Positions 48,090 through 58,991 of a stretch of 64,000 nt of DNA are shown here, piece after piece (position 1 is the stretch's first letter; every line of letters starts with the position of its first letter). The notes under the pieces were generated by a model that saw only the letters and a list, made by a program, of their open reading frames with translations, was not told where the DNA came from and searched no databases. Origin of the DNA: Polytrichum commune (lineage: Eukaryota; Streptophyta; Polytrichopsida; Polytrichales; Polytrichaceae); assembly GCA_950295325.1 (NCBI GenBank), contig OX485809.1, positions 18,428,144 to 18,492,143 of the forward strand. Direction: 5' to 3'. The translations under genes and the position numbers were made by a program.

Positions 48090-49640
48090 GAGTAAATTTT
48101 TGGGCCCAACCCCGATATAAAGTCCTTGGACCAGATTTAATGAAATCGAATGATCCTATTGGTTGAAATTCTTGGAGTTGTGATCGAACCTCAATCCGGC
48201 TCTGATATAAAGTGGGCCTAAGGGAGGTGTAATATTTGGTTTGCATATTGTTTTCATGGTCTTCAAGGTGTTGGGTGGTGGGTTGGAATGTGGGGGTTTG
48301 TTGGGCGTAGTGTATGGCTTGGAAGGTGGCTTGATGCTTGTGTGGGTGGGTGTAGCCATTACCCATTGGTGTGGGAATTAACCCTTCCCTTGTAGGAAAA
48401 AAAAAACTCTCAATCACGCACAAAGATAAACAAGATCTTCAACTACCTTAACAATGCAATTGCAATTGGTCTTGAGTTACAGGGATGTTTGCAACATGAG
48501 AACTTAAATCTCCTAGGAAGCCAAGTGTGATTCCTCTTTGCAATTACACTCTTTGTAGGTGAATATATAGTTGTCTTGGGCACAATGGAGTCACAATCTA
48601 GTAATTGGACACATGATTGATCACACAATGTGAGATCAACTTGTTCATTTGCTCAACAGTCTATGGTACTCTTGTTTTCTTTTTGTAATGCATTGACCTC
48701 AACTATGCTGCATCTACTGAGAAAACACAATTGTCCATGAATAATCATGTCCAGTGGTGGTGAACTTGGAGGAGCACATATATGTCAACTCCAAGTGCAA
48801 TCTTATGTTGAAGTGCAACTTCAACATGATGTTTGTTGTCACAATCGGTGATCATGTCTGAGTTTTCCTCTCATATGTACTCATGACATCCCGAGCATGA
48901 AACATGTTGATCGTGAAGCGAAATTCTTGAAATTTGTCGGATGTACTCTTCAAAAGCAACATTTGTTGATTTCAAGTGAATGCTTCTTTAAACATCAACA
49001 TTCATCGAAATCGATGATAAAGCTCCAAGATGAGTCCAAGCTTTGAAATTAAGTTCTATAAATGCACAAATTGCAGTGAATGACCTAGTATTTCTCTCTC
49101 GGAGTCCTAGTATCTTCACGGACGTAGTACTAGTATCTTCACAGACGTGCATGCTCATATCAACTTCAACCAAAGCAAGTAATGAAGCAGACCCCAACTT
49201 CCTCTCAAGCACAACGCTGCTGATCTCATATTCTTCAACAAATATACCTAAGAAAGCATGGATTGAGCGAAGCCACAAATATAGTGGTCATGGTATGATT
49301 GGTGGAAGTATATCCCATTGCCCAGACACTTAAGGCGGAATAACCTGAGAAGCAATGAACTATATAAGCCTTTTGAGCTGCTGGAGAAATCACACAGACA
49401 GACACTCAGCACAGAGCGAACAATTCTTTCGCCTTTTATTAAAAAATACTGTGCGTTGGGTACGCATACCGGCATATCCTTCTTTTTGAATTGCCCCTTC
49501 ACGAGGCCCACCCAATTCAAATCCAAGCAGGAGCCCATCGTGTAATTTGAGTTTTAAAGTTGCATAAGCTAATTCACGATGAAGCATGATTCAACAGAAA
49601 TCAAAAACTGGATCTACCATGATATAGTTACGATTTTCAA
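48090..49640. other. Intergenic, nothing recognised
   Basis: Open frames up to 146 codons on the minus strand at 47983-48423 run partly into the MITE and match nothing known. A short direct repeat AGTATCTTCAC(G/A)GACGT is at 49109 and 49132. Confidence 0.4.
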
Positions 49641-49830
49641 AAGTCAATGTTTGTTGATTCGTTAACTAAATACATAGGTCCTCCCAATTGCGTATACAAT
49701 TAAGTGTGGAAAGGTTAATATATTTGAAGATGTAATCTAATCTCTTCTAAACATCTGTCTTTATGGTGTTTGTTCTTTGATCACCACCTAATCACACACC
49801 ACTCAAATATAGGTGTCCGATTAAGGCATA
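49640..49830 (+). repeat. Dispersed repeat R3, copy 3
   Basis: ACATAGGTCC, ATATTTGAAGATGTAATC, TATGGTGTTTGTTC and TGATCACCACC follow the order of copy 1 at 22970-23200. Confidence 0.6.
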
Positions 49831-50384
49831 TCTTAACAGATTAGTGGACGAGCTTCGTGCGAGCGAGTATTCTCTTTGCTTCTCTGGACTCAGGTGTGGT
49901 AAAGCGCATCAATTAGGATGGTGAGACTATTCCTGAGCTCATCGGGATGACTTACCCCAAAATCCCTTGCATTTCATTCAATATTCAATAGGGCCAACAG
50001 AAGAGACATGTGTCTTAAGGAATCCGGAGTTGTTCTCCATTCCAAAGTTGGTGGGACTGGACCATGTTGACAAGAGTCTTTACGTTCAAGTCCAGTGAAG
50101 CTAGAAGGTCGCGCAACGACTTTTCATGAACACAAGAATCCTGCTATCGATACTGTCTGATTGCATGCAGTGAAGCTTCTTGGTGTACTAAGCTGGCACC
50201 TCTATTCCATGCCACAAGCACGGCAATAAATGAAACCCAAAAATTTGTGAACGAAGTGCAGCATACAAATAGAGATGCATCCCCCTCACTGAGTATCCGA
50301 AACTGTATTATTGTGAACGACTCATTCTGCTGATTTATACCTAATGCAAGGAAATGTTTGTAGCAGTGCCCGGGAAGTTTTTGG

Positions 50385-50590
50385 GCATAGTCGGCCAAGA
50401 TCCTAGTGATTCTAAATCCAGCCGGTTACATGTTGACATCTTCCGGATTTGCTTCATTCATTTGAGGCATATTCTATAGATTCCTCTAAAATGATTGGTA
50501 ATTCTCTTGAAGTCTTGAACTTCAACCGGTTATTTCTCAAACTCAACCGGTTCATCTGTAACTAACCGCCGGTTTTCCCCGGACATAGGT
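50385..50590 (+). repeat. Stand-alone copy of U2 upstream flank
   Basis: Matches the flank of U2-3 at about 8355-8575 in the same direction: GATCCTAGTG, CCGGTTACATGTTGACATC, TTTGAGGCATATTC, AAGTCTTGAACTTCAACCGG, TTTCTCAAACTCAACC and ATCTGTAA. The U2 gene itself is not beside it. The repeat has several AACCGG(T) motifs. Confidence 0.65.
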
Positions 50591-50599
50591 TTGCAGTCA

Positions 50600-51265
50600 C
50601 TTCACGTGACAAGCTTTCTACAATCCTGAGAGAGCTCAAACCCCAAGTAACCAATTCCTGAATTGTTGCTGGACAATACCGTAGAGCGTTGTCTAGATTC
50701 ACACAAAATAATTGTTTTTTGATAATAGTTTTATGATGTGTTGTAAACACATTGGGCAGGACCATGTTCAATCTAATGTGGAAATTAGCTTGCATCACTC
50801 GAAGTATTGGACTTTGCATCATTCTACAGGTAACATCTTCCTTGTGCAGGCAAGCACCAAAAGCAAAGTTGCTAAGAGCAAATCACTACTCCAAAGAGAA
50901 CCTTGAAATTCTAAAATACATCTAAGACGAGGTTATATTTAATGGAAATCCGCAAAGAAGATTGCAAAGAGGATAAGGAACATAATTGTGTGTGTACCAT
51001 AGATTGATGGGAAGGGTTTTGCACTGGATCAAATTCACTCAGAGTTGAAGTAGTGCAAATCCACGTTGTAACCCACTTCAATTCTCCATGTTTCCACCAT
51101 GTTACTGAACAATCACGTATGTACTATTTTGAGCTTTAATTGTTGCACATTGCAGAAGCCATCTAATATCTAATTTTGAAGGATTCTTTCAAACACACTC
51201 ACTACAACAAAAAACACTCACCATGAGGGTGGTGTTGGATAAGCTATCATGATCCACATGTTTGG
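50600..51265. other. Intergenic, nothing recognised
   Basis: Short open frames only, up to the 3' end of the large LINE. Confidence 0.4.
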
Positions 51266-51512
51266 AAGGATAGATAGATAGAAACTCCGGTCCCAGTTTA
51301 AGGGGACGGCGTGAATGAAGTGTCCGTTCGTATTGTCAAATGACCCGATGTCTGCCAGACAGGGGGAAATTGGGACAGTACTACTCTCCCCTTTCGAGGA
51401 TGAGCACTATTAATAGTAACCAGGAGGCAACGTAAAGGTAACCGATTGCGGTAATTTATCGGGTAGTGACGTCAGTGTTATAGTATAAGTTGCGGATTGG
51501 GGTGCTGGTGGT

Positions 51513-51632
51513 CACCAAGTCATGTTTCCTCGGTTGGTTAAGGGAGGATGTTTGTTCTGTACTTTAGACGGTCTGGGTTCGATTCCCGTTGAGTCCGTTG
51601 GAGCGTTTAAATGTGTAATGCATGACTTGGTG
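51513..51632 (+). other. tRNA-like (Tyr-like) sequence with Pol III A and B boxes
   Basis: Antisense to the LINE. CCTC/GAGG (51528-51531, 51544-51547) forms a D-stem around TTGGTTAAGGG (A-box), then CTGTAC...TTTAG, and GGTTCGATTCC (51576-51586) is a perfect B-box. The order resembles plant tRNA-Tyr (CTGTAGATCCTTAGG...GGTTCGATTCC), with an extra insert of about eight bases and a poor anticodon stem, so it is not a working tRNA. A perfect 12-bp inverted repeat CACCAAGTCATG / CATGACTTGGTG brackets it, and a second D-arm-like hairpin (CTGCC...GGCAG around TGGTTAAAGG) follows at 51633. It may be a SINE head or part of the LINE tail. Confidence 0.55.
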
Positions 51633-52239
51633 CTGCCTAGTGGTTAAAGGCAGGAAAATTGTTACCGACCAACCGGCTTCTACCCTTCTTCCTGAGCTAT
51701 TAGTGTTCATATAAATTAATAAAGGGGTCCTCATTATGACCTCTTCTTTCTTATTCTGTTGGTATTGCTTGGTTGTTTTCAATACGCCTTTTATGTAGAA
51801 GGATTGAACTAGCATGTTGTATGGCAATAGTGTTTATTTCTTTGATTGTATGTTTTATCGAGTTTTCAGGGAGTTTAAATGTTTGTTCCAATTGTTTCAT
51901 TGACGGGGCGTGCGTGGTTCCTCTTGCTCCGGCCGTAATGACTAGAAGTGGCTCTGTTTTCCAGCCATGTTGAGTGATGTCGTTAATTAATGGTTGATAT
52001 TTTTGGATTTTATTGTTAATTGTATCTTGTGGAAATCTGTCATTTGTGTATGTGAATTCGATAAACTGTATCGTCAGATTGTCTGTTGGGTGTGATGGTG
52101 GGGTACTTTGGTGTGGGAGTTCTTTAATACACAGGAGGTCGGGTTTGAATTTAGCGTTACAGTGGCATCTTTATTGTGTATATGTGCATGGGAGGAGCCA
52201 TGTGGGGATTGTATTCTCTTGTGGGCTGTTGTTAAATGT

Positions 52240-52470
52240 TCATGCATTCATGAGGATGTAACATCTGGATTTTTGCGATGATAGGAGTAGTTTTCTTAGT
52301 TCCCATACTGCTTTGTTGTGTCTTTTGGTTCTTAGGGCGTGTATGTGGTGTTGGTTGCATTTTAACAGTACATGTAGCCATGTATCTGCATCAGGGGAGT
52401 TGCAGATTGAGCATGTGATGGATGAGAATCTTTCTATGCCAAAAAATAGTTGTTTTCTGGCATTGCCCAT
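52240..52470 (-). pseudogene. LINE ORF2 C-terminal Cys/His finger
   Basis: Open frame with SSITCSICNSPDADTWLHVLLKC followed by NQHHIHALRTKRHNKAV (given in two parts). The C-x2-C-x8-H-x4-C spacing is the finger common at the end of LINE ORF2 proteins, thought to bind nucleic acid. It is in a different open frame from RNase H, separated by about 150 bp, so at least one break lies between them. Confidence 0.75.
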
Positions 52471-52616
52471 GTATTGTCCCGTTCGGAATTTTAGTAGGCA
52501 TGTTTTTTATGGATCTGTTATTGCAGGGTTAGACCAAAAATTGTTGGATATTTCGTTATCTATATCAGGGTTCATTGTCCATTTGCTAATGTTGGGGAAT
52601 TGTTCTGACATGATTT

Positions 52617-53786
52617 TTAGGTTGTTATCTCGGTCGTGTTTGGTAATGTATGTTTCAAGGCATCTGACAGGGCCCTTGTCAGGTCGTTTGGTTGGGCCAG
52701 GCCATGTGTCTTTTTGAAAGTAGTATGGAGTAGTGTATGCATATTCGTATGATTTTTCAGCAAATCTATATCTTTTTTTGATGCCTTGTTTTCTAGTTGG
52801 TCTGCTTGTTTATTCCCATCAATGTTTATGTGTGCTTTGACTTTATATATCGTGGTAGGTTGTGTTCGGCTTTTTAACATTTTTATCATAGATTTTAATA
52901 TAGTTTTGTCAGCGTTGTTGTTATGGCGGGTGGGGTGTTTTATTTGTGTGTTAAGTACATATAGACAGTTGAGACAGTCTGTGAATATGTGTGCTGGTTT
53001 ATTAGCGTATTTAGTAGTAATTAGTTTGAGTGTTTTGTGTATGGCCATTAGTTCTGCTCTAAAGTTGGTTTGTAGGTCAGGTAGTCTCTTTGATATACGT
53101 ATTTCTGTTTTTATTGGGTTATAGATTTCGTAGCCCGCTTTTTCTTTCTTCCAATGTCCGGCGTTGTCTTTTTTGGGTGGGACAAACGAGCCGTCTGTGT
53201 AGTAGCTGTATTGTGGTGGGAATTTTAATCTAGTGTTGATTTCGTAGTTTGGTAATGGTGGTGTGTTTGTGGTTGACGGGTTAATATGGGGTGGGTAAAG
53301 TAATTTATTCCATTTAACATTTTTGTTTACTGGTGTGTTGTTGGGTGTGGGTGGGGCCTTTTGTATGTGGTCTTGTGCTATTTGTAGATTTTCTATTGTT
53401 GTTTTGATTATATCTATTTGGTTGGGTATGCCAATATTGTGGTTTTGGTGGTGGATACAAAAGATGTGTATTGCTAATGGTTCAATTCGGGGTTTGTTTG
53501 TGTTTTGAGGGGTTGTGGGTTCGTCGTATGTGATGGTATCTGCAGTGAAATGGGTCAGAACATGTGCGTCCGGGAAGGGTCCGGTGTGTGGTGAGTAATT
53601 TTGGTACCAGTTGATGTCCGGTGTGACTAGTAATGTGATGGTGTTTGGGTCGTTTTTGGCTGCTAATCTAGCCCAATGTATTGCTTGTTGGGCCATTTCT
53701 TCATTATGTGGGTGGGCATACCCAATTCCATTCCATTTATATTGGAAGACGGTGCCTAGTGATCCAAAAAACTTTGTCCCTTGCAA
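52617..53786 (-). pseudogene. LINE ORF2: unknown domain and RNase H
   Basis: A 389-codon open stretch. The last 200 residues are RNase H: YYTDGSF (first Asp), FRAELMAIH (Glu), HIFTDCLNCLY (Asp) and HINIDGNKQADQLE (His/Asp) keep the catalytic set. The first 100 residues (GIGYAHPHNEEMAQQAIHW, then ARLAAKNDPNTITLLVTPD) are a separate compact unit seen upstream of RNase H; the HPHN and following strand faintly recall Dam-like methyltransferase folds, which is only a guess. Upstream the frame was open before this piece, so it is part of a longer ORF2, not an independent gene. Confidence 0.8.
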
Positions 53787-54910
53787 ATGAAGAATTTTTT
53801 TTTGTGATGTGTGTAGAACATGTTATTGGTGAGGAGAAGTATGAGTGTGAGATGTTGAATGCTTTTGTGATGGAGTCTAGGAGGTTTTGTGGGAGGGTGT
53901 ATTGAGCTATTTTTAGTGGATCTTTTTTCGATTGTTTAGGGTTATATCTTTGATAGAGCCATACTAATTCTGTTTCAAATGATTGTGTGTGGGGGGGGTA
54001 CTAGACCATGTGTATTATATTTGTCTTTGTTATATTGTTGTCATAGCCATTTTAGTCTAGTGGTTGGGATGGTAATGAGGTGTCTGCCTGTGTCTTCATA
54101 TATGTGTGTTATTTTGTTTTGTGTTTGTATAGTGTTAGTTACAGTGGCAATATCTTTCTCTGGGTTACATTTTATTATTGATATTTGGGTGTGTGGTATT
54201 ATCGTAGATGGTGGTATGAATCTCGAGTCTTTAGTTTGTATAGGGGTTAGATGCGTATTTACTATGCTATTGTAGTAATTGTGTTGATGTCTTGTGTAGT
54301 ATTCTTTTAGTAGTTTAATGTTATGTTCGACTACTGTGGGTTGGTTTAGTGGGAATAGGTCACCTTGTGGTAGTCATTTATTATATGTTGTGTTGTTTTG
54401 AGGTGATCATTGGCATAGATACGTGTTGATTTTTTTTGTTATTTTATATTTATCTTTTGTTTCGTTTGTTTTGTGATTTAGTATAATTTGTATGGAGAAT
54501 TTTAGAGGATTATTTTTTATATTTGGGGGTGGGTTGGGTTGTTCGAGTTGGTGTGGTAGTGGTGGATGCGGGGGGTTTTCCGGCATTCTTGGTGTTAGTT
54601 CGCTATTTTCTGATATGTATTGTGCTTTGAGTGTGCAGACTTGTGGGTGTTGAATACATGGATTTGGGCAGTTTTAGTTACAGCTTTGGTGGCAAAAGAG
54701 TTGTTCCGCTATATGTAGTTTTTTTTTTACTAGTTTTGTCGGTGTTTTGTAATATGTTTGGAAGTCTTTTGGTGACATTAAATTTGTGCCGTTGGGGAGA
54801 AAAATGTGTTTTATTTTTTGTATGTTGTGGGTTAGAAGTTTATGTAGGAGTTTAAGGGATATCTCATTGTCTAGTTGTGGTAGATGAGTTGTGGCTTGTG
54901 TTCTCCATTC

Positions 54911-56660
54911 TTATTCCAGTTCTATCATATGGAGCTGGAAATTTGCTTCTGTGTTTTCGAGGTGAATTTCTCCTTCTTTTTTCATAAGAAATAGTATTCT
55001 TATTATAGGTGATCTGATACAGTCTTGGTATTTAATTCTTTCTATGTCCTCCGCCCCTCCGTGTTTGGCTAGTATATGTTGTATGAGTCTTTTGTATATT
55101 ATTCCTAATCTGCCATGGTCGTTTAATGCGTTTCTGAGTTGTTCACCTATACATCTTAGGTAGGCATCTTTTAGTGAGAAGGCTTCTAATCCAAATAATT
55201 CATGTGGTAGTTGGGTTATTATATTTGCTGTACATTTGGGTAGGCCACATATTACTTTTTGGATTCCGATAATTTTTTTGTCTAATTTCTTAATGGTTGG
55301 CAATGAATATGGGACTGCATAGAAGCTATAGGCTATACCGGCTCTGATGACGGTGTCCACCATGCTTATTTTTTGTTTAATTGTAGCTGGGCAAGTTGTT
55401 AGTTGTTTGCATTGGTCTATTATTTTGTTTAAAGTGATGTGTGTTTGGAGTTTCCATTTAAGTGAGGGTACTAGTTGTATGCTTAGATATACGTAGGATT
55501 CGTTTTGGTGTAGAATAGGTAGTGGATGGTTTTTGTAGCTGATGTTTTGGGCTTGGATTTTGGCTTTGAATGTTTCAGATTTTGTTTTTTTATTTATTTG
55601 GGCATCCTGTGATGGCACATTTTGGCACTCCCAAGTCCATTCCGGCCCAATCACAATATTTGTCTAGTTTATTTAGTTGGATTTGTATTGATTGGAGGTT
55701 GCTTATGATAGCTGCCAGATCATCTGCCGATGCTGCCGAACTAATTGTTAGTTTGGATGTACCAAATGTGTATCCATTTTTCCCTATGTGTAGCCATCTT
55801 AGCAGGGGTTCTAGGAATATCAGAAAGAGGTATGGGCTGAGTGTGTCGCCTTGTATTATGCCTCTTTGTATGGGTATAGGTTTTGTTTTTCCGAAATGTC
55901 CGCCGGTGAATATGGTATTAGAATTTGAATAAATGTTCCCTATTAGGGTCACAACGTCTTCTGGATATCCTAAGTCTTTGGTTATGGCTAATAGTCTTGC
56001 GTGGTCAAGAGAATCGAAGGCGTTTTTAAAGTCGTTATATAGTAGGTATATGTCTTGGTTTGTGAATCGTGCGTCTTCTAGTGCTGCTATCAGAAGTTGA
56101 AGTTGTCTAGATGTGTTTCTTTCTGCTCTGAATCCTTCTTGAATGTCGTGTAAGATTTGGTGTTCTTCTCCGTATGCTGACAGTATGAATGTTAGAGTGC
56201 TCGTAAAATATTTGTATATTGTGTTTGCTAGTGCAATTGATCTATGGTTGGTTAATTTGGAAGGATCTTCCTTTTTATATAAGAGTATAGTTAAGCTTAT
56301 TTTCTATAATTTTGGAATTTTTTTTTGTTTATAGCAGTGAGAGAAGAATAGGAAGAGTAGTTTGTGAAAGCTTTCAGGCATATTTTTTTAAATTATGTTA
56401 GGAATTTTATCTGGGCCGGGTGTTTTGTTGTTGGCTAGGTTTTTAAGGCTTAAGTCGTATGTTTCTCTGTTGAAGTATTCATGTAGCGTGGTTTGTGGGT
56501 TTCTTCTTTTGTCGATAACAAATCCATCAAGGTCATACCATGGGTATTGTCTTACTCTGCAAGTACAATGTGGTGTGTGTTCTGGTTGGTGGTAGCATGT
56601 TGGAACTGTGGGTCTATTACTAATTGATTGTTGTTTGTGGATTTGATTGGCTATATCCAT
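54911..56660 (-). pseudogene. LINE ORF2: reverse transcriptase and post-RT region
   Basis: RT blocks in order: NLANNKTPGPDKIPNII (block 1, near 56400), LLYKKEDPSKLTNHRSIAL (block 2), QEGFRAERNTSRQL (near 56120), YLLYNDFKNAFDSLDH (motif A, catalytic Asp), PIQRGIIQGDTLSPYLFLIF (motif B, near 55860) and AASADDLAAI (motif C), then WAGMDLGVPKCAITGC (motif D/E area). Motif C has Ser before ADD where LINEs usually have Tyr or Phe. The frame has an in-frame TAG where Trp is expected near 56310 and changes frame near 55600; the post-RT piece 54911-55654 (YVYLSIQLVPSLKWKLQTH and onward) continues in the other frame. So the enzyme is not made from this copy as it stands. Confidence 0.9.
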
Positions 56661-57304
56661 TGGTTTTGTAAGGATATTGTTGTCGTTATCTGTAATGCAG
56701 TCTAATGGGGGTGTTTCTTGATTTTTGAAGACTCTTTTGTTGATTTTTTAGGGTTTTTTTTAATATAATTGTCTGTATTTGGATTTAGTTTTTTTGATAC
56801 ATTCTTGGGTGTATTTTGTAGTAATTTTTCGAGCGTGTATATTTGCAGTTTTGGCTATTTGGGCTAATATTTTTATCCATTCTTGTTGGTGGGGTTCTTG
56901 ATTTGGGGGGGGGGGGTGGGATATTAACTTGGGTGTGGTATTTTAGTTCTTCTATTATTGGGTGTGTTGGCAAGTTAGGTGAATTTTTTATGGTGAAAAT
57001 TGTTTTCATGATTAGGTGGTAGGTGGAAAGGTGGTGTTTCCATTTTTTTTGGAGTTTTCTTGGCAAGAAACCTCCTTGTTGTGATGTACGGTTTGTGAGG
57101 TTTGGGAGGGGTGGTGCGCTGCACGTGTCTTGGATTTTGTCAGAATCTTTTGTATTAGGTGGTCTAGTATTATACAAGATGATTGCCATTGGTCGTTTGT
57201 TAGTTGGTCTTTGCTTAGTGTGTTTGTGAGTTTATTTATTTGGAGTGTTTTTTCTTCAAAAAATTTTGTTTTGAAGTTTTCAATATTTGCTTGTGGGATA
57301 GGAT

Positions 57305-58156
57305 TTAATATCCTTGGGATTTATCTGTTATTGTCGGCATACATCGGGCTATTAATGTGTTATTTGGTATATGTAATGTTACTGATGAGTGGTCTGAGTT
57401 AAGGTTGTGGTCATTATTCGTGGTTGATGTGTATAGAGTATTGTTAGTTGTTTTTATGAAGTATCCATCTATTAGGCTAGTTTGGTTATAGTTTTGGCCA
57501 CCTTGTCTAGAATATGAGCTGTTCGTGGGGACGTACGTAAGTTGCAGGCTGTTTATAAATGTACGCCATTCTATATCTTGTGCTTGTGGTGGTGTTGTGA
57601 TGTATTCGTTTTGTCGTCCAATTAGAACTATGTCTCTGTTAAAGTCTCCGCATAGAATGTGTGTATAGTTGGGGTGATTAGTGGTTTGTTGTGTTATGTT
57701 TTGTTGTAATATTGGTATAAATCGTGTATCTGCTTCGTGTGTTGGCATGTAGATGTGTATTATTAGCCATGGTTGTAAGGGTTGGTTCTTTATTTCTATT
57801 ATTTGGAGGTATGATGATATTGCGGCTGGGGTGGGGATTTTAGTAATATTTCTTGGGTATGCATATGTTTTATTTATGAGCGTAAGGAGTCCGCCTTTTG
57901 CATGTGTATATGGCATTCTTTGTTGTATGCATCTTGTTAGTGCATGTATATTGTTGAATATTAGTTTATATTGAGGGAATAGGTTTTGTATATACTTTGT
58001 AGATTTTGTTGCTGTTAGTTTGGTTTCTTGTATAGTGATAATTGCCGGGTTGTTTGGTGTATTGGATATAAGTTGGTGTAGGTTTGGTAGGGCTATATTT
58101 AGTGATGAAGCATTCCATGTGATTATGTGTGTACTGTGATGTGTTGTCTGGTTCAC
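57305..58156 (-). pseudogene. LINE ORF2: APE-type endonuclease
   Basis: About 250 residues with the apurinic-endonuclease-like signature of LINEs: THIITWNASSLN, AIITIQETKL (Gln-Glu), LIIHIYMPTHE, THILCGDFNRD (Gly-Asp-Phe-Asn) and NDHNLNSDHSSV (Ser-Asp-His). This enzyme nicks target DNA to prime reverse transcription. All catalytic motifs remain and the domain itself is uninterrupted, but the frame runs upstream of the first residue given here without an ATG, consistent with being the inside of ORF2. The linker to the 2A motif, about 600 bp, has frame changes. Confidence 0.88.
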
Positions 58157-58748
58157 TTGGGGGTGTTGTGCTGGTGTGTTGGGTAGTGGTGGGGGGTGGG
58201 AGTATTCTATTAGTGGCTCTTTGCATTTTAATGATTCTGTAAGTAGATTTTCTGGTAGAAAAGGGAATTTGTCTTTTATTAATTATAGAGTTAGTGGTTC
58301 AATATTTTGGTTGATGAGGTTATATAATTTTTTTGTTGATGTTGTTAGGTGGGTTTATGATGTCTTGGTTTATTTGCAGGAATTGTGTGTATGGATGTGG
58401 GGTGCTGATGTGTCTTTCCGGTGGGTTTTGGAGTGAGGCCATTTGTTCTAAGACTTTTGTTGTCCAGTCTGGTTCTGGGGTTTGTATGAGTATATGGTTG
58501 CATGTCTCTATTACTGGGCTAATTGTGGTAATAAGTGCGTACAGTATGCGTGGGGGTGGGTGGTGTTGATTTTGGTAAATATATCTTGATAGGTGTGGAT
58601 GGACTGTGGTTGTGTCTTGATGATTTGGGTGTGTTATATTTATGATTGGAGAAAATTGTTTTGCTAAGTGTTGGTACTCGGGTTGTAACTTGATTGTGCA
58701 TTCTATAAAGTATCTTTTGCATTTATTTTTGTGTGTGGATGGGTGTGA

Positions 58749-58991
58749 CTATAGGATGTTGGGCATGGGTCCTGGGTTAGTTTCGATGTCTCCGCTAAGT
58801 ATTAGGAGTAGGTGTAAGAAAGCGTGGATTATGAGGAGGATTTTCCGTTTTTTGTAGGTTGTGTACCATTGTTTTTTGTTATTATTATTGTATGTATTTA
58901 TTACTTCGTAGTCTAGTTTTGTTATTTGGTTTGGGTGTTTGATGTTGTTTTTATGTGTTTGTGTGATGTGGGGCGTGTTTGTCTGTTCCAT
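58749..58991 (-). CDS. 2A-type ribosome-skipping motif at the ORF2 N-terminus
   Basis: The reading frame has ATG at 58991 and ends at 58749; residues 66-75 (58767-58796) are SGDIETNPGP, a perfect match to the 2A consensus D(V/I)ExNPGP. Before it stands a basic then hydrophobic stretch (YKKRKILLIIHAFLHLLLIL), like the signal-like leaders seen before 2A in some animal LINEs. 2A makes the ribosome skip the Gly-Pro bond, releasing the upstream part. The frame continues open upstream without ATG to about 59825 (Lys/Asn/Thr-rich). Five codons after the final Pro there is a stop, so in this copy the motif is not joined in frame to the endonuclease. Confidence 0.8.
   Translation of the reverse strand: MEQTNTPHITQTHKNNIKHPNQITKLDYEVINTYNNNNKKQWYTTYKKRKILLIIHAFLHLLLILSGDIETNPGPMPNIL

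Noticed and set aside
48190-48215. Sequence like a tRNA-Met primer-binding site (TATCAGAGCCGG) on the minus strand
   Set aside because: No matching terminal repeats or retroelement domains were found around it, so an LTR-type fossil is not supported.
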